Of a stretch of DNA of 64,000 nt, positions 19,079-31,711 are shown piece by piece. The first letter of the stretch is position 1; every line of letters begins with the position of its first letter. Where the stretch lies: assembly GCF_000278155.1 (NCBI RefSeq), contig NZ_JH725094.1, positions 251,765 through 315,764 on the forward strand, given 5' to 3'. Below the pieces are notes generated by a model, which was not told where the DNA came from, ran no database searches, and saw only the letters and a program-made list of their open reading frames with translations. This stretch comes from Bartonella doshiae NCTC 12862 = ATCC 700133. GTDB taxonomy: Bacteria; Pseudomonadota; Alphaproteobacteria; Rhizobiales; Rhizobiaceae. Made by a program: the position numbers and the translations under genes.

Positions 19079-19118
19079 TAAAAAACGCCCAGACTTCTTT
19101 CAGTTAGGCGTTTTTATA
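19079..19118 (-). terminator. Intrinsic terminator of the rpoBC operon
   Basis: On the minus strand AAAAACGCC, a loop of about 16 bases, then GGCGTTTTTT forms a stem ending in a T-run, starting 23 bp after the rpoC stop. Stem, loop and T-run sit exactly where the long ribosomal/RNA polymerase transcript should end. Confidence 0.85.
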
Positions 19119-19140
19119 TCATTGTCGACACGTATGTAAA

Positions 19141-22100
19141 TTATTCAATAGTTGCGCTAACTGCCATATTTGTCAACATAGCTTTAGCCATCTCATTATC
19201 GCTAGATTTGCGCCGCTCATCCACAATCAAATCATCTCGCACTGTAGCAATACGCCGGATTTGAGCAATTGTACCACCTGTACCTGCAGGAATAAGACGA
19301 CCAACAATAACATTCTCCTTAAGACCTTGCAAAGTATCAATTTTTCCAGAAACTGCTGCCTCAGTAAGCACCCGAGTTGTTTCCTGAAATGATGCTGCAG
19401 AAATAAAGGAAGGTGTCTGAAGAGATGCTTTTGTAATTCCAAGAAGGATAGGATTACCAGATGCTGGTCTCTTTCCTTCTGCAATCAAATTATCATTGAT
19501 TTCATCCAATTCAATACGGTCAACATTATCACCTGGAATATAACCAGAATCACCAGATTCTGTAATTTCAACTTTTTGCAACATCTGACGAACAATCACT
19601 TCAATGTGCTTGTCATTAATCACAACACCTTGCAAACGATAAACTTCTTGAATTTCATTAACAAGATAAGATGCCAAAGCCTCAACACCCTTAATTGCCA
19701 AGATATCATGAGGTGCTGGATTACCATCAAGGATATAATCCCCTTTTTCAATCTGATCGCCTTCCTGAAAGTGAAATAACTTACCCTTTGGAATCAAATA
19801 TTCTACTGGCTCCAGCGCTTCATCATTGGGTTCAATGACAATACGACGTTTATTCTTATAACCACGACCAAACCGAATTGTACCACTAACTTCAGCGATG
19901 ATAGCATGATCCTTTGGACGCCGCGCCTCAAAAAGTTCAGCAACACGTGGCAAACCACCCGTAATATCTTTTGTCTTAGCACTTTCCATTGGCAAACGAG
20001 CGATAACATCACCCGCTTTTACATGAGAACCAGGCTCAACAGAAAGAATAGTTTCCACAGACATCATATAACGGGCTTCACCCCCCTTATACAATTTTGC
20101 AATGGTTTCACCTTTTTTATCTGTATGAATAATAATAGCCGGTTTTAACTCAGCACCACGTGGATTAGCACGCCAATCAATCACCAAACGTTTCGTAATT
20201 CCTGTAGATTCATCAGCTGTTTCAGTTACTGATAAACCATCCACCATATCTTCAAAGCCTACATAACCATCAACTTCAGTTATAATCGGACGTGTATAAG
20301 GATCCCATTCCGCTATACGCTGGCCACATTTAACAACATCACCATCATCAACAAAAATATGCGCACCATAACTAATGCGATGCACGACACGCTCTTTCCC
20401 AGACTCATCTTTGATAATAATAGCCATATTGCGTCCCATAACCACTAAATGGCCTTCAGAATTGCGAACCACATTGCGATTACGAATCTCTACTGTGCCC
20501 TCATATGATGCTTCTAAATGGGATGAATCAACAACCTGCGCTGTTCCTCCTAAATGGAAGGTCCGCATAGTAAGCTGTGTTCCTGGTTCGCCAATCGATT
20601 GCGCAGCAATAACACCAACTGCCTCACCCTGATTAACCGGTGTACCACGCGCCAAATCACGACCATAGCATTTAGCGCAAACACCAAGACGCGTTTCACA
20701 TGTCAAAGCAGAGCGAATTTGAACAGACTGAATTCCAGCCTCTTCAACTTTCGCAACATCTGCCTCCTCAATCATCGCACCACCTTCAAGAATCACTTCA
20801 CCAGAGATGGGATGCAGAATATCAACAAGCGCTGTACGACCAAGAATTCTTTGCCCAAGAGAAGCAACTATTTGCCCCGCATCAACTATCGGCTGCATAG
20901 TGAGACCCTTTGTAGTCCCACAATCAACTGCTGAAATAATAGCATCCTGTGCAACATCAACAAGACGTCGCGTAAGATAACCAGAGTTAGCAGTTTTTAA
21001 CGCAGTATCAGCAAGCCCTTTCCGCGCACCGTGTGTTGAGTTGAAGTACTCGTTAACGGTGAGACCTTCCTTAAAGTTTGAAATAATCGGTGTCTCAATA
21101 ATTTCACCAGATGGCTTTGCCATTAACCCACGCATACCAGCCAACTGCTTCATCTGATTAGCTGAACCACGCGCACCAGAATGTGACATCATATAGATCG
21201 AATTCATTTGCCGTTGGCGACCTGTCTTAGGATCAAATTCAACAGCCTGAATACGTTTCATCATTTCATCTGCAACACGGTCTGTGCATTTACCCCAAGC
21301 ATCTACAACCTTATTATACTTTTCACCTTGCGTAATTAGACCATCATTATATTGCTGTTCATATTCTTTAGCCAAAGCTTCTGTTTCTGCAACCAAACGG
21401 GATTTGCTATCGGGGATAACCATATCGTCCTTACCGAATGAAATTCCCGCTCTACAAGCATGAGAAAATCCAAGTTGCATAATACGGTCACAGAAAATAA
21501 CTGTCTCTTTTTGTCCACAATGCCGATAAACTTGATCAATCATTTTAGAAATGTTCTTCTTTGTCATTTCCTGATTAACAATATCAAATGAGATATTTGG
21601 ATTTTTAGGTAATAGCTCCCCAATGATCAAACGACCAGGCGTTGTATCATAAAGTTTAGCAACTTTTTTCCCATCCTTATCCGTATTGTAAAAACGACCT
21701 TTAATCTTTGTATGAAGAGTTATCACCTTATTTTCCAAGGCGTGATGCAACTCACCTATATCAGCAAAAGCCATACCTTCTCCTGGTTCTTTTTCAGAAA
21801 CAATTGAAAGATAGTAAAGACCAAGAACCATATCCTGTGACGGAACAATAATCGGTGTACCATTGGCCGGATGAAGAATATTATTGGTCGACATCATCAA
21901 AACACGGGCTTCAAGCTGTGCCTCAAGAGAAAGCGGAACGTGAACAGCCATCTGATCACCATCAAAATCTGCATTAAAAGCAGTACATACCAATGGATGA
22001 AGCTGTATAGCTTTCCCTTCAATCAAAACAGGCTCAAAAGCCTGAATCCCCAAACGGTGTAATGTCGGTGCACGATTCAATAAAACAGGATGTTCACGAA

Positions 22101-23352
22101 TAACTTCATCCAAGATATCCCAAACCTCTGGATGCTCTTTTTCAACAAGCTTCTTTGCCTGCTTTACAGTTGATGAATACCCCTTCGCATCAAGTCGAGC
22201 ATAAATAAATGGCTTAAATAATTCGAGAGCCATTTTTTTAGGAAGACCACATTGATGCAATTTTAATTCAGGACCTGTCACAATAACAGAACGGCCTGAG
22301 TAATCAACACGTTTCCCAAGTAAGTTTTGACGAAAACGCCCCTGCTTTCCCTTCAGCATATCTGACAGAGATTTTAATGGACGCTTATTCGCTCCAGTAA
22401 TCACACGCCCACGGCGCCCATTGTCAAATAATGCATCAACAGCTTCTTGTACCATACGCTTTTCATTGCGTACAATAATTCCAGGAGCACGTAACTCAAT
22501 CAGTCTCTTCAAGCGGTTATTACGGTTTATAACACGCCGATAAAGATCATTGAGATCCGACGTCGCAAAACGCCCTCCATCAAGTGGAACCAATGGACGT
22601 AAATCCGGTGGAATAACCGGAATCGTCTTCATAATCATCCATTCTGGTTTGTTGCCAGATTCAAGAAAATTTTCAACAATCTTAAGACGCTTAATCAGCT
22701 TTTTCTGTTTTAACTCAGAAGTTGTTTCAGATAATTCAAGACGCAAATCATTTGCGATTTTTTCTAACTCTAAACCAGCAAGAAGCTCGTATATAGCCTC
22801 TGCTCCAATCATGGCTGTAAAATGATCTTCTCCAAACTCATCAATAGCAAGCATATATTCTTCTTCAGAAAGAAGCTGATGGAGCTTAAGAGATGTTAAT
22901 CCTGGTTCTGTAACAATATAATTCTCAAAATAGAGAACTCGCTCAATATCCTTTAAAGTCAAATCTAAAAGTGTAGAAATCCGACCTGGCAATGACTTCA
23001 GAAACCAAATATGTGCAACAGGTGCCGCAAGCTCAATATGCCCCATACGCTCACGACGTACGCGCGAAAGAGTAACTTCTACACCACATTTTTCACAAAT
23101 AATTCCCTTATATTTCATACGCTTATATTTGCCGCAAAGACATTCATAGTCTTTAATGGGACCAAATATACGTGCGCAAAAAAGACCATCACGCTCTGGC
23201 TTAAAAGTCCTGTAATTAATAGTCTCAGGCTTCTTGATCTCACCATACGACCAAGACAAAATCTTCTCAGGACTCGCAATTGAAATACGAATAGAGTCAA
23301 ATGTTTGTGCTGGCGCCTGAGGATTGAAAAGATTCATGACCTCGTGGTTCAT
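19141..23352 (-). CDS. rpoC: DNA-directed RNA polymerase subunit beta'
   Basis: RpoC is the clamp and catalytic subunit of RNA polymerase. I start at the ATG at 23352 (1403 residues, AAGGAG six bases upstream); a TTG at 23367 would overlap that site. The N-terminal zinc ribbon reads [20 protein letters not shown]. The catalytic magnesium loop [12 protein letters not shown] is intact near residue 460. The second zinc site begins at [19 protein letters not shown] in the last third. Trigger-loop text ([13 protein letters not shown]) follows. The length is normal for Rhizobiales. It follows rpoB after 177 bp that contain a hairpin. Confidence 0.99.
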   Translation of the reverse strand: MNHEVMNLFNPQAPAQTFDSIRISIASPEKILSWSYGEIKKPETINYRTFKPERDGLFCARIFGPIKDYECLCGKYKRMKYKGIICEKCGVEVTLSRVRRERMGHIELAAPVAHIWFLKSLPGRISTLLDLTLKDIERVLYFENYIVTEPGLTSLKLHQLLSEEEYMLAIDEFGEDHFTAMIGAEAIYELLAGLELEKIANDLRLELSETTSELKQKKLIKRLKIVENFLESGNKPEWMIMKTIPVIPPDLRPLVPLDGGRFATSDLNDLYRRVINRNNRLKRLIELRAPGIIVRNEKRMVQEAVDALFDNGRRGRVITGANKRPLKSLSDMLKGKQGRFRQNLLGKRVDYSGRSVIVTGPELKLHQCGLPKKMALELFKPFIYARLDAKGYSSTVKQAKKLVEKEHPEVWDILDEVIREHPVLLNRAPTLHRLGIQAFEPVLIEGKAIQLHPLVCTAFNADFDGDQMAVHVPLSLEAQLEARVLMMSTNNILHPANGTPIIVPSQDMVLGLYYLSIVSEKEPGEGMAFADIGELHHALENKVITLHTKIKGRFYNTDKDGKKVAKLYDTTPGRLIIGELLPKNPNISFDIVNQEMTKKNISKMIDQVYRHCGQKETVIFCDRIMQLGFSHACRAGISFGKDDMVIPDSKSRLVAETEALAKEYEQQYNDGLITQGEKYNKVVDAWGKCTDRVADEMMKRIQAVEFDPKTGRQRQMNSIYMMSHSGARGSANQMKQLAGMRGLMAKPSGEIIETPIISNFKEGLTVNEYFNSTHGARKGLADTALKTANSGYLTRRLVDVAQDAIISAVDCGTTKGLTMQPIVDAGQIVASLGQRILGRTALVDILHPISGEVILEGGAMIEEADVAKVEEAGIQSVQIRSALTCETRLGVCAKCYGRDLARGTPVNQGEAVGVIAAQSIGEPGTQLTMRTFHLGGTAQVVDSSHLEASYEGTVEIRNRNVVRNSEGHLVVMGRNMAIIIKDESGKERVVHRISYGAHIFVDDGDVVKCGQRIAEWDPYTRPIITEVDGYVGFEDMVDGLSVTETADESTGITKRLVIDWRANPRGAELKPAIIIHTDKKGETIAKLYKGGEARYMMSVETILSVEPGSHVKAGDVIARLPMESAKTKDITGGLPRVAELFEARRPKDHAIIAEVSGTIRFGRGYKNKRRIVIEPNDEALEPVEYLIPKGKLFHFQEGDQIEKGDYILDGNPAPHDILAIKGVEALASYLVNEIQEVYRLQGVVINDKHIEVIVRQMLQKVEITESGDSGYIPGDNVDRIELDEINDNLIAEGKRPASGNPILLGITKASLQTPSFISAASFQETTRVLTEAAVSGKIDTLQGLKENVIVGRLIPAGTGGTIAQIRRIATVRDDLIVDERRKSSDNEMAKAMLTNMAVSATIE

Positions 23353-23496
23353 GCCGTTCTCCTTCAAAGATTCTTAGAACCTGTTACAATAGCTCTTTAA
23401 TTTTATCACAGATCTTATTTAAAATCAGTTTCCATTTTTTAAACTGTCTGTGCTACCCTAATAGAAATTTCTTTATTTCGTCTCTTGGAACAACCA

Positions 23497-23520
23497 GAGC
23501 GCACGAGAAGAAGTGCGCTC
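23497..23520 (-). repeat. Perfect 8 bp inverted repeat in the rpoB-rpoC spacer
   Basis: GAGCGCAC and GTGCGCTC flank an 8-base loop just after the rpoB stop codon. The stem is GC-rich in an AT-rich neighbourhood. No T-run follows on the minus strand, so full termination is unlikely; RNA processing or protection between rpoB and rpoC is a possibility. The repeat itself is directly visible; the role is inference. Confidence 0.6.
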
Positions 23521-23529
23521 CTTAAAATA

Positions 23530-26500
23530 TTATTGCTCTGCTGTATCAGATAACGCGCGTTGTGCAATAAGTTCACGTGCATCATCAAGCTCTACATTAA
23601 GAGCAAGCGAACGCATTTCTTTTACTAACACGTTAAAGCTTTCGGGTATACCCGCTTCAAATGTATCATCACCACGCACAATCGCTTCATAAACTTTTGT
23701 TCGTCCAGCCACATCATCTGATTTCACTGTCAACATTTCCTGCAAAGTATACGCAGCACCGTAAGCTTCAAGTGCCCAAACCTCCATTTCACCAAAGCGC
23801 TGACCACCAAATTGTGCCTTACCTCCTAATGGCTGCTGCGTAACAAGCGAATATGGACCAATCGAACGTGCATGAATTTTATCATCAACAAGGTGATGCA
23901 ATTTCAACATATAAATATAGCCCACTGTCACCGGACGATCAAAAGGCTCTCCAGTACGACCATCATAAAGCGTAACCTGACCTGAACTATCCAAACCTGC
24001 ATCCTCTAACATCATGTTAATATCAGCTTCATGTGCCCCATCAAAAACAGGCGTTGCAATCGAAACACCTTTTTTCATCTGCAGCGCTAATTTATAAAGA
24101 CTTTCATTATCATATTGACGCACTTTCTCATTACGATCATTATCAGGCATGAGATTTTCAATACGCTGACGTAAAGGGAGTATATCTCCCGTCTCTTGGT
24201 ATAACTCTATCAAATCGCCAATCTTTTTACCCATCCCTGCACATGCCCAACCAAGATGTGTTTCAAGAATCTGACCAACATTCATACGACTAGGTACACC
24301 AAGTGGATTCAATACGATATCAGCATGGGTTCCATCTTCAAGAAATGGCATATCTTCTACTGGAAGAATACGTGATACAACACCCTTATTACCATGACGC
24401 CCAGCCATTTTATCACCTGGTTGGATTTTGCGCTTCACAGCCACAAAAACCTTTACCATTTTCATAACACCAGGAGGCATTTCATCGCCTCTTTGGACCT
24501 TTTCAACCTTATCCATAAAGCGACGTTGTAATGCTTCTTTTGACTCATCATACTGTTTTCGCAAAGCCTCGATTTCATTTTGAAGTTTTTCATCTTCAAC
24601 AACAAATTGCCACCACTGTGACCGTGGATAGTGCTCCATTACTGCACTATCAAGCTTCTTGCTTTTTGAAAAGCCTTTTGGCCCCTCCACAGCAACTTTA
24701 CCTGTCAACATATCGATAAGACGCGCATAAACATTGCGATCAAGAATTGACTGTTCATCATCACGATCTTTCGCTAAACGCTCAATTTCCTCACGTTCAA
24801 TTGCCATTGCACGTTCATCTTTTTCCACACCATGGCGGTTAAAAACACGAACTTCAACAACAGTTCCAAAAGTCCCTGGAGGCATCCGCATGGAAGTATC
24901 ACGAACATCCGAAGCTTTTTCCCCAAAAATTGCACGCAAAAGTTTTTCTTCCGGTGTCATCGGGCTTTCACCCTTTGGTGTAATCTTGCCAACCAAAATA
25001 TCACCAGGCTGAACTTCAGCACCAATATAGATAATACCAGCCTCGTCGAGATTCCTTAACGCCTCTTCCGCAACATTAGGAATATCACGTGTAATTTCTT
25101 CAGGACCAAGCTTTGTATCACGTGCTGCAACTTCAAATTCTTCAATATGAATTGAAGTAAAAACATCATCAGCAACAATCCGCTCGGAAAGCAAAATGGA
25201 ATCCTCATAATTGTATCCATTCCAAGGCATAAATGCTACAAGAACATTCCGACCAAGAGCCAAATCACCAAGATCTGTAGACGGACCATCCGCAATAATA
25301 TCTCCCTTTTCAATCCGATCCCCAACATGCACAAGAGGACGCTGATTAATACAGGTAGACTGATTGGAACGCTGGAACTTCTGCAAACGATAAATATCAA
25401 CACCAGATTTTGATGGATCTAGATCTTCCGTCGCACGAATAACAATACGCGTTGCATCAACCTGATCAACAATACCACCACGTTTTGCACCAATAGCAGC
25501 TCCTGAATCGCGTGCAACTATTGCCTCCATTCCAGTACCAACAAACGGTGCCTCAGCACGTACAAGTGGAACCGCCTGACGTTGCATATTTGATCCCATC
25601 AATGCACGATTTGCATCATCATTTTCCAAAAATGGAATAAGCGCAGCAGCTACTGAAACGAGCTGTTTTGGCGAAACATCCATCAAATCAACATGATCCC
25701 GTGGTGCCATCAAAACTTCACCAGCATGACGGCAAACAACAAATTCTTCTGTAAAACGCCCTTCAGAATCTAATGAAGAATTAGCTTGAGCCACATAGTG
25801 CTTTGATTCTTCCATAGCAGAAAGATAAATGACTTCTGTTGTAACTTTTCCATCAATAATTTTGCGGTATGGACTTTCAATAAAGCCATACTTATTAACT
25901 CGCGCAAATGTCGCCAACGAGTTAATAAGACCAATATTAGGACCTTCAGGCGTTTCAATTGGACAAATACGACCATAATGCGTGGGATGCACATCACGTA
26001 CCTCAAAACCTGCACGTTCACGGGTCAAACCACCTGGACCAAGAGCAGAAAGACGACGTTTATGGGTAATTTCCGATAAAGGATTAGTTTGATCCATAAA
26101 CTGCGATAATTGTGAAGATCCAAAAAACTCTCGAACCGCAGCTGCTGCTGGTTTCGCATTGATCAAGTCTTGAGGCATAACTGTATCAATTTCAACCGAT
26201 GACATACGTTCTTTTATCGCACGCTCCATACGGAGTAACCCAATACGATATTGATTTTCCATCAACTCCCCAACAGAACGAACACGACGATTACCAAGAT
26301 TATCAATATCATCAATCTCGCCACGACCATCGCGCAACTCAACCAACATCTTTACAACACCAAGAATATCTTCTTGACGCAAAATACGAACCGTATCTGG
26401 ACAATCAAAATCCATGCGTAAATTCATCTTAACACGCCCAACAGCCGAAAGATCATAACGCTCTGGATCAAAAAATAACGAATGGAACATCGCTTCTGCT

Positions 26501-27681
26501 GTATCCATTGTTGGTGGCTCACCTGGACGCATTACGCGATAAATATCAAACAATGCATCCTGCCGACTTTCATTTTTATCCACTTTTAAAGTATTGCGGA
26601 TATAAGCTCCAACATTCATGTGATCGATATCAAGAATATCGATCTGATCTGCATTAACATCAAACAAAATTTTTAATGTTTTTTCGTCAATCTCATCACC
26701 GGCTTCAAGATAAATCTCCCCTGTTTGATAATTGACTATATCTTCCGCTAGATAGCACCCTAATAAATCATCCTCACTGACTTTAACCGCCTTTAAACCT
26801 TTTTCTGCCAAAGATTTGGCAATGCGAACTGTGAGCTTTTTCCCAGCTTCAGCAAGAATTTCACCACTATCCGCATCAACAAGATCAGAAATGAGCTTTA
26901 TTCCTTTAAAACGATCAACAGAATAAGGAATACGCCATCCATCCCCATCTCGCTCATAGGTAACCTTATTATAAAACGTTGACAAAATATCTGATGCATC
27001 CATACCTAACGCCATCAGAAGACTTGTAACTGGAATCTTACGCCGCCGATCAATACGGGCATAGATGATATCCTTTGCATCAAATTCAATATCAAGCCAA
27101 GAGCCACGATATGGAATAATACGAGCAGCAAAGAGAAGTTTTCCTGATGAATGCGATTTACCTTTATCGTGATCAAAAAAGACACCTGGAGAACGATGCA
27201 TCTGCGAAACGATAACACGCTCAGTACCATTAATGATAAAGGTACCATTTGTTGTCATCAAAGGCATATCGCCCATATAAACACCCTGCTCTTTAATATC
27301 CTTGATATCCTTCGAGCCTGTATCCTCATCACTATCAAAGACGATTAAACGCAATATCACCTTTAATGGTGCCGCATAAGTTAAATCACGCTGACGACAT
27401 TCTTCAACATCAAATTTTGGTAAATCAAATTCATAACCAACAAATTCGAGCATGGCTGTACCGGAAAAATCGGAAATAGGAAATACCGATTTAAAAACAG
27501 CCTGCAAGCCTTCATCGGGACGCCCACCTTTCGGTTCCTCTATCATGAGAAACTGATCGTATGACGCTTTTTGAACCTCAATAAGATTCGGCATCTCTGC
27601 TACTTCAGGAATCTTACCAAAAAACTTGCGTACGCGCTTACGACCATTGAATTGAGACATCATCGCTTGGGTCTGAGCCAT
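23530..27681 (-). CDS. rpoB: DNA-directed RNA polymerase subunit beta
   Basis: RpoB forms the other half of the polymerase active-site cleft. The ATG at 27681 follows GAGGAG and gives 1383 residues; an in-frame extension to 27708 is rejected. The rifampicin-binding region is of the susceptible type: [17 protein letters not shown], then [13 protein letters not shown], with the key Asp, His and Ser all in place. Later conserved blocks include the [12 protein letters not shown] and [19 protein letters not shown] segments. It is preceded by rplL and an attenuator-like hairpin, and followed by rpoC. Confidence 0.99.
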   Translation of the reverse strand: MAQTQAMMSQFNGRKRVRKFFGKIPEVAEMPNLIEVQKASYDQFLMIEEPKGGRPDEGLQAVFKSVFPISDFSGTAMLEFVGYEFDLPKFDVEECRQRDLTYAAPLKVILRLIVFDSDEDTGSKDIKDIKEQGVYMGDMPLMTTNGTFIINGTERVIVSQMHRSPGVFFDHDKGKSHSSGKLLFAARIIPYRGSWLDIEFDAKDIIYARIDRRRKIPVTSLLMALGMDASDILSTFYNKVTYERDGDGWRIPYSVDRFKGIKLISDLVDADSGEILAEAGKKLTVRIAKSLAEKGLKAVKVSEDDLLGCYLAEDIVNYQTGEIYLEAGDEIDEKTLKILFDVNADQIDILDIDHMNVGAYIRNTLKVDKNESRQDALFDIYRVMRPGEPPTMDTAEAMFHSLFFDPERYDLSAVGRVKMNLRMDFDCPDTVRILRQEDILGVVKMLVELRDGRGEIDDIDNLGNRRVRSVGELMENQYRIGLLRMERAIKERMSSVEIDTVMPQDLINAKPAAAAVREFFGSSQLSQFMDQTNPLSEITHKRRLSALGPGGLTRERAGFEVRDVHPTHYGRICPIETPEGPNIGLINSLATFARVNKYGFIESPYRKIIDGKVTTEVIYLSAMEESKHYVAQANSSLDSEGRFTEEFVVCRHAGEVLMAPRDHVDLMDVSPKQLVSVAAALIPFLENDDANRALMGSNMQRQAVPLVRAEAPFVGTGMEAIVARDSGAAIGAKRGGIVDQVDATRIVIRATEDLDPSKSGVDIYRLQKFQRSNQSTCINQRPLVHVGDRIEKGDIIADGPSTDLGDLALGRNVLVAFMPWNGYNYEDSILLSERIVADDVFTSIHIEEFEVAARDTKLGPEEITRDIPNVAEEALRNLDEAGIIYIGAEVQPGDILVGKITPKGESPMTPEEKLLRAIFGEKASDVRDTSMRMPPGTFGTVVEVRVFNRHGVEKDERAMAIEREEIERLAKDRDDEQSILDRNVYARLIDMLTGKVAVEGPKGFSKSKKLDSAVMEHYPRSQWWQFVVEDEKLQNEIEALRKQYDESKEALQRRFMDKVEKVQRGDEMPPGVMKMVKVFVAVKRKIQPGDKMAGRHGNKGVVSRILPVEDMPFLEDGTHADIVLNPLGVPSRMNVGQILETHLGWACAGMGKKIGDLIELYQETGDILPLRQRIENLMPDNDRNEKVRQYDNESLYKLALQMKKGVSIATPVFDGAHEADINMMLEDAGLDSSGQVTLYDGRTGEPFDRPVTVGYIYMLKLHHLVDDKIHARSIGPYSLVTQQPLGGKAQFGGQRFGEMEVWALEAYGAAYTLQEMLTVKSDDVAGRTKVYEAIVRGDDTFEAGIPESFNVLVKEMRSLALNVELDDARELIAQRALSDTAEQ

Positions 27682-27934
27682 CGTCGCTCCTCGATCTTTA
27701 CTCTTCAAGGTAGACTAAACCTTGAAAGCTTTACGTCATTAACCTGCACATGCAGATCAGTTCATTTAATACTCAATAACGAGTATCCTCAACATATCCT
27801 TCTCATACAAACCGTTCACTTACTTGGCTCTCCAATGAGGAGGACTGAGAGTAAAACCCCATACCCGTTACAGCTTGTAAACTGTTGAGAAAAAGGTTTC
27901 ACCAATCACCTTCCCTTTTTTCAAAAGAAAGGAA

Positions 27935-27960
27935 ATCGGCGAACATAAACGCTCGCCGAT
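27935..27960 (-). terminator. Attenuator-like hairpin between rplL and rpoB
   Basis: ATCGGCGA and TCGCCGAT form a perfect 8 bp stem around a 10-base loop, 10 bp after the rplL stop. On the minus strand it is followed by a pyrimidine-rich, T-biased run (TTTCCTTTCTTTTG). Partial termination between rplL and rpoB is well known in other bacteria, where it lowers polymerase output relative to L7/L12. That fits this position. Confidence 0.6.
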
Positions 27961-27970
27961 AAAACTTACT

Positions 27971-28342
27971 TTATTTAAGTTCAACTTTAGCACCAGCAGC
28001 TTCAAACTGAGCTTTAATTTTTTCTGCTTCATCTTTAGAAATACCCTCTTTAACTGGTTTAGGTGCTCCCTCAACCAGATCTTTGGCTTCTTTAAGACCA
28101 AGCCCTGTAAGAGCACGAACTTCCTTGATGACATTGATTTTTTGTGCACCGCATTCAACAAGAATAACATCAAATTCTGTTTTTTCTTCAACAGCTGGAG
28201 CAGCAGCTCCAGCAACAGCAGCAACAGCTACAGGAGCAGCAGCTGAAACTCCCCATTTTTCTTCAAGCAACTTGGAAAGCTCAGCAGCTTCCAAAAGAGT
28301 TAGATTAGAAAGGTCTTCTACGATCTTCGCTAGATCAGCCAT
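27971..28342 (-). CDS. rplL: 50S ribosomal protein L7/L12
   Basis: L7/L12 forms the flexible stalk that recruits translation GTPases. The protein has 123 residues: an N-terminal dimer helix ([19 protein letters not shown]), an alanine-rich hinge (about residues 35-52), and the globular C-terminal domain with [20 protein letters not shown] and the final AGAKVELK. It lies about 100 bp after rplJ in the standard L10-L12 pair. Confidence 0.98.
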   Translation of the reverse strand: MADLAKIVEDLSNLTLLEAAELSKLLEEKWGVSAAAPVAVAAVAGAAAPAVEEKTEFDVILVECGAQKINVIKEVRALTGLGLKEAKDLVEGAPKPVKEGISKDEAEKIKAQFEAAGAKVELK

Positions 28343-28444
28343 TTTAAAATTCCTTCAATTAAAAGATTTAAACCATTATTTAGACTTATCCAAAAAAATA
28401 GAAAAGCATTAAAGCCCTTCCATCAATGTGAATACAAAACAGCC

Positions 28445-28963
28445 TTAAGCTGCTTCACCCTCTCGAGCATATGCACCAATGACACGAGCAACCTGACCAG
28501 CAGGCGCATTAACAACCTGTGCGATACGAGTTGCAGGAGTAGAAATTATACCTACAAGCCTTGCTCGCAACTCATTCAATGAAGGCAATGAAGCCAAAGA
28601 CTTCACAGCATCTACACTCAAATTCGTTGCACCCATTGAACCGCCGAGGATAACAAATCGGTCATTGGTTTTCGCAAAATCCACAGCAACTTTCGGTGCT
28701 GTAATTGGATCATCTGAATAAGCAATAAGTGTCTGTCCAGTAAACAAATCCACCATCGCTTCAGATTCCGTGCCCTGAAGAGCGATTTTAGCAAGACGGT
28801 TTTTTGCGACTTTAACGGCTCCGCCAGCTTCACCCATTTTCGAACGAAGATCGTTCATTTGTGCAACTGTCAAACCGGAATAATGTGCGACAACAACAGA
28901 ACCAGACTTTTTAAAAGCCCCATTAAGCCATGTAACAAATTCGCGTTTTTCCGCTCTATTCAC
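28445..28963 (-). CDS. rplJ: 50S ribosomal protein L10
   Basis: L10 anchors the L7/L12 dimers on the ribosome and, with them, autoregulates its own message in many bacteria. The protein has 172 residues and starts at GTG 28963 behind GGAGAGAG. Family text includes [20 protein letters not shown] and [12 protein letters not shown]; the C-terminal helix that binds L12 ends in [11 protein letters not shown] long leader of 367 bp separates it from rplA. Confidence 0.98.
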   Translation of the reverse strand: MNRAEKREFVTWLNGAFKKSGSVVVAHYSGLTVAQMNDLRSKMGEAGGAVKVAKNRLAKIALQGTESEAMVDLFTGQTLIAYSDDPITAPKVAVDFAKTNDRFVILGGSMGATNLSVDAVKSLASLPSLNELRARLVGIISTPATRIAQVVNAPAGQVARVIGAYAREGEAA

Positions 28964-28984
28964 TGTCTCTCTCCATTTAACAAA

Positions 28985-29300
28985 TTTGTTTAAACAAATC
29001 TGTTGGTTACCTTTGATAGCACAAATTTCTTTATGCTACCGATGAGGATCCTGTCCCCTTTTTTTCACGTACAGCGATCAAAGGCAACCCTGGTTCAAAC
29101 CCTTTAAGTCTTTTAACTCTACAGTTCTTACCCCAGTCTCATGTAGGCTTTCTTTGATTAAGATACCCAAAGAGTATCACCCACAATCTCGGACAGGATA
29201 TTCCGGAATTGCTTCCGGCATAACCCAAGCTTATAAAGCTCAGATAGCTTAATGCCGATAAAAATCGACACTTTAAAACAGAATCTTGATATTCACATAT
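28985..29300 (-). promoter_or_regulatory. Probable L10 leader and rplJ control region
   Basis: The 367 bp between rplA and rplJ are too long for simple spacing and carry non-coding, structured-looking sequence. On the minus strand the CTACATGAGACTGGGG and CTGTAG elements near 29145-29110 can pair around a bulge, resembling the kink-turn of L10 leaders. A perfect 16 bp palindrome (28984-28999) sits next to the rplJ ribosome-binding site. Assignment as an L10 leader rests mainly on position. Confidence 0.4.
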
Positions 29301-29330
29301 CCCAAAATAAAACTATAAATTTATTCACAT

Positions 29331-30029
29331 CTACTCTGAACGAACGGTCGAAGGATCAACTTTAATTCCAACTCCCATTGTCGAAGAAACTGCAACACGC
29401 TTAATATATTCACCTTTTGCACCTTGAGGCTTAGCTTTCATAACCGCATTTGCAAAAGCCTTAATATTTTCCACAATCTTCTCGACCCCAAAAGAAGCCT
29501 TACCAATACCTGCATGTACAATACCAGCCTTTTCAACACGGAACTCAACGGCACCACCTTTAGAAGCTTTAACAGCACCAGTAACATCAAGTGTCACAGT
29601 TCCAACTTTTGGATTTGGCATCAAACTCCGCGGACCAAGAACCTTACCAAGACGACCAACAAGAGGCATCATATCTGGCGTTGCAATACAGCGATCAAAA
29701 TCTATTGTTCCACCATTAATGCGCTCAAACAAATCTTCAGCTCCCACAACATCTGCACCAGCAACTTTCGCTTCCTCAGCTTTGTCTCCACGTGCAAAAA
29801 CGGCAACACGAATATTTCGTCCAGTTCCATTAGGTAAATGAGCAACACCTCGCACCATTTGATCAGCGTGACGAGGATCTACACCCAAATTCATTGAAAT
29901 TTCAATTGTTTCATCAAATTTAGCAACCGCACGCTCTTTAACCATAGAAACAGCATCTTTCAAGGTGTAAAGTCCATTAAAATCAATATCTTTGCGAATG
30001 TTTTTTATTCTTTTTGCTACTTTTCCCAT
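29331..30029 (-). CDS. rplA: 50S ribosomal protein L1
   Basis: L1 forms the mobile stalk that helps release deacylated tRNA and represses its own operon. The protein has 232 residues. Conserved blocks are [34 protein letters not shown] and the signature [17 protein letters not shown] with TVTLDV after it. It starts 4 bp after the rplK stop, so translation of the two is coupled. Confidence 0.98.
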   Translation of the reverse strand: MGKVAKRIKNIRKDIDFNGLYTLKDAVSMVKERAVAKFDETIEISMNLGVDPRHADQMVRGVAHLPNGTGRNIRVAVFARGDKAEEAKVAGADVVGAEDLFERINGGTIDFDRCIATPDMMPLVGRLGKVLGPRSLMPNPKVGTVTLDVTGAVKASKGGAVEFRVEKAGIVHAGIGKASFGVEKIVENIKAFANAVMKAKPQGAKGEYIKRVAVSSTMGVGIKVDPSTVRSE

Positions 30030-30033
30030 AATA

Positions 30034-30462
30034 TTAGCCTACCACTTCCAAGCCCATAGAGCGTGCGGAACCTTCAACCATACGCATCGCTGCTTCAATA
30101 TCATTTGCATTAAGATCTTTCATTTTTGCCTCTGCAATTGAACGAATCTTATCACGAGAAATACTTCCTGCGAACACCTTACCAGGCTCTTTTGAGCCAG
30201 ATTTTAAATTTGCTTCCTTTTTCAAGAAAAAGGATACAGGAGGCGTCTTTAGAGAAAATGTAAAAGACTTATCTTGATAATAAGTAATAACCACTGGAAT
30301 TGGCGCACCCTTTTCCATTTCCTGTGTAGCTGCATTAAACGCCTTACAGAATTCCATAATATTAATACCACGCTGACCCAGAGCGGGACCAATCGGTGGA
30401 GATGGAGTGGCCGATCCTGCAGGAACCTGCAATTTTAGCTGACCTATACTTTTTTTTGCCAT
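30034..30462 (-). CDS. rplK: 50S ribosomal protein L11
   Basis: L11 forms the GTPase-associated centre and is needed for RelA activation. The protein has 142 residues, the usual length. The proline-rich N-terminal domain ([19 protein letters not shown]) and the RNA-binding C-terminal domain ([20 protein letters not shown]) are intact. It lies in the order secE-nusG-rplK-rplA. The 151 bp before it, after nusG, contain GC-richer sequence but no recognisable gene. Confidence 0.98.
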   Translation of the reverse strand: MAKKSIGQLKLQVPAGSATPSPPIGPALGQRGINIMEFCKAFNAATQEMEKGAPIPVVITYYQDKSFTFSLKTPPVSFFLKKEANLKSGSKEPGKVFAGSISRDKIRSIAEAKMKDLNANDIEAAMRMVEGSARSMGLEVVG

Positions 30463-30613
30463 ATTAATCTGCCTTCAATTTAACTGGTAAGCTGACAGCT
30501 TTTCTTGTCTGCTACCCGCCGCAGTTTGGTGGTTTGGGTCATCAAGCCGACAAAAGCCATAAATCACCTCCCACCGGTTATTTAAAGTGATAAAAAACCA
30601 CACTTAAGCTCAA

Positions 30614-31144
30614 TCAAAGCTTCTCAACCTGATCAAACTCCAAATCAACAGGCGTAGGACGCCCAAAAATCAACACCTCAACCTTAAGACGAGAACGCTC
30701 TTCTTCAACCTCTTGAACAATACCATTAAACGAAACAAAAGGACCATCAGCAACGCGAACTTGCTCACCAACCTCAAACAATACTGAAGATTTTGGTGCC
30801 TCAACCCCTTCTTGAACTTGTTTAAGAATTTGCTCAGCCTCTCGATCAGAAATGGGAACCGGACGCGAATCAGAGCCTAAAAAGCCTGTTACTTTAGGTG
30901 TATTTTTAATGAGATGATAAACCTCATCTGTCAAATCAGCACAAACAAGAACATACCCTGGAAAAAATTTGCGCTCAGCATCAACTTTACGCCCACGACG
31001 AATTTCAACAATACGTTCCGTCGGAACAAAAATCTTTTCAAACAGATGATCAAGCCCTTTTTGCTTCGCCTCTTTGTCAATAGCTTCCGCCACCTTCTTT
31101 TCAAAATTCGAATATGCTTGAACAATATACCAACGAGCAGCCAC
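30614..31144 (-). CDS. nusG: Transcription termination/antitermination protein NusG
   Basis: NusG binds RNA polymerase, reduces pausing and couples to Rho or the ribosome. I prefer the second GTG (31144, 176 residues, N-terminus MAARWYIVQAYSNFEKKVAE), which lies nine bases from AAGGA; the GTG at 31150 is too close to that site. The NGN domain runs to about residue 120 with the FFPGYVLV motif. The KOW domain follows, containing GEQVRVADGPFVSFNG. It follows secE by about 20 bp. Confidence 0.96.
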   Translation of the reverse strand: MAARWYIVQAYSNFEKKVAEAIDKEAKQKGLDHLFEKIFVPTERIVEIRRGRKVDAERKFFPGYVLVCADLTDEVYHLIKNTPKVTGFLGSDSRPVPISDREAEQILKQVQEGVEAPKSSVLFEVGEQVRVADGPFVSFNGIVQEVEEERSRLKVEVLIFGRPTPVDLEFDQVEKL

Positions 31145-31164
31145 AGTCACACTTCCTTACACTA

Positions 31165-31377
31165 TCAACCAAAAAGATATTTCAAAAAGCCAATACCCTG
31201 CCACACACTAAAATGCATAACCTGATCCACAATAAAAAAGAAAACTGAAGCCAATGCTGTCACGAATAATACCATACAGGTAGAGATCACTGTCTCACGA
31301 CGTGTAGGCCACTTCACTTTAACTGTCTCTGCATAAACCTGTTTCAAAAAAGTAATTGGATTGGTTTTAGATGCCAT
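31165..31377 (-). CDS. secE: Preprotein translocase subunit SecE
   Basis: SecE clamps the SecY channel of the general secretion pathway. The ATG at 31377 gives a 70-residue single-span form, standard outside enterobacteria. The amphipathic helix with VYAETVKVKWPTRRET precedes one membrane segment (about residues 35-58). An upstream GTG (31386) adds three residues and cannot be excluded. It lies between tRNA-Trp and nusG in the typical order. Confidence 0.95.
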   Translation of the reverse strand: MASKTNPITFLKQVYAETVKVKWPTRRETVISTCMVLFVTALASVFFFIVDQVMHFSVWQGIGFLKYLFG

Positions 31378-31585
31378 CAGCCACACATACTCTTTCTAAA
31401 TATTATTACGATTTATACAACAAAATAAACATGACAAAAAATGCGAAAAGACAACCTTCAGCCTTATGCAGCTTCCTCACTTTCTATTCAATACCGATTC
31501 ACGCACAAAAAAACAAGCCCCATACAAAAAAAAGCAATGAAGGCAGTTAATCTGCCTCCCTACTCTTTAAAATTCTTTTTACATC

Positions 31586-31661
<76 letters not shown>

Positions 31662-31711
31662 AACTCTTAAGAGTAAAATATCTTAAAATACACTTTCAAC
31701 AATTACTCTGG

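Noticed and set aside
20375-20934. Overlapping plus-strand frames opposite rpoC
   Set aside because: They are shadows of a very conserved gene; composition is not protein-like.
25500-26160. Possible rifampicin-resistance change in rpoB
   Set aside because: The QTNPL variant beside the rifampicin pocket is a common alphaproteobacterial form; the Asp, His and Ser resistance positions are the susceptible type.
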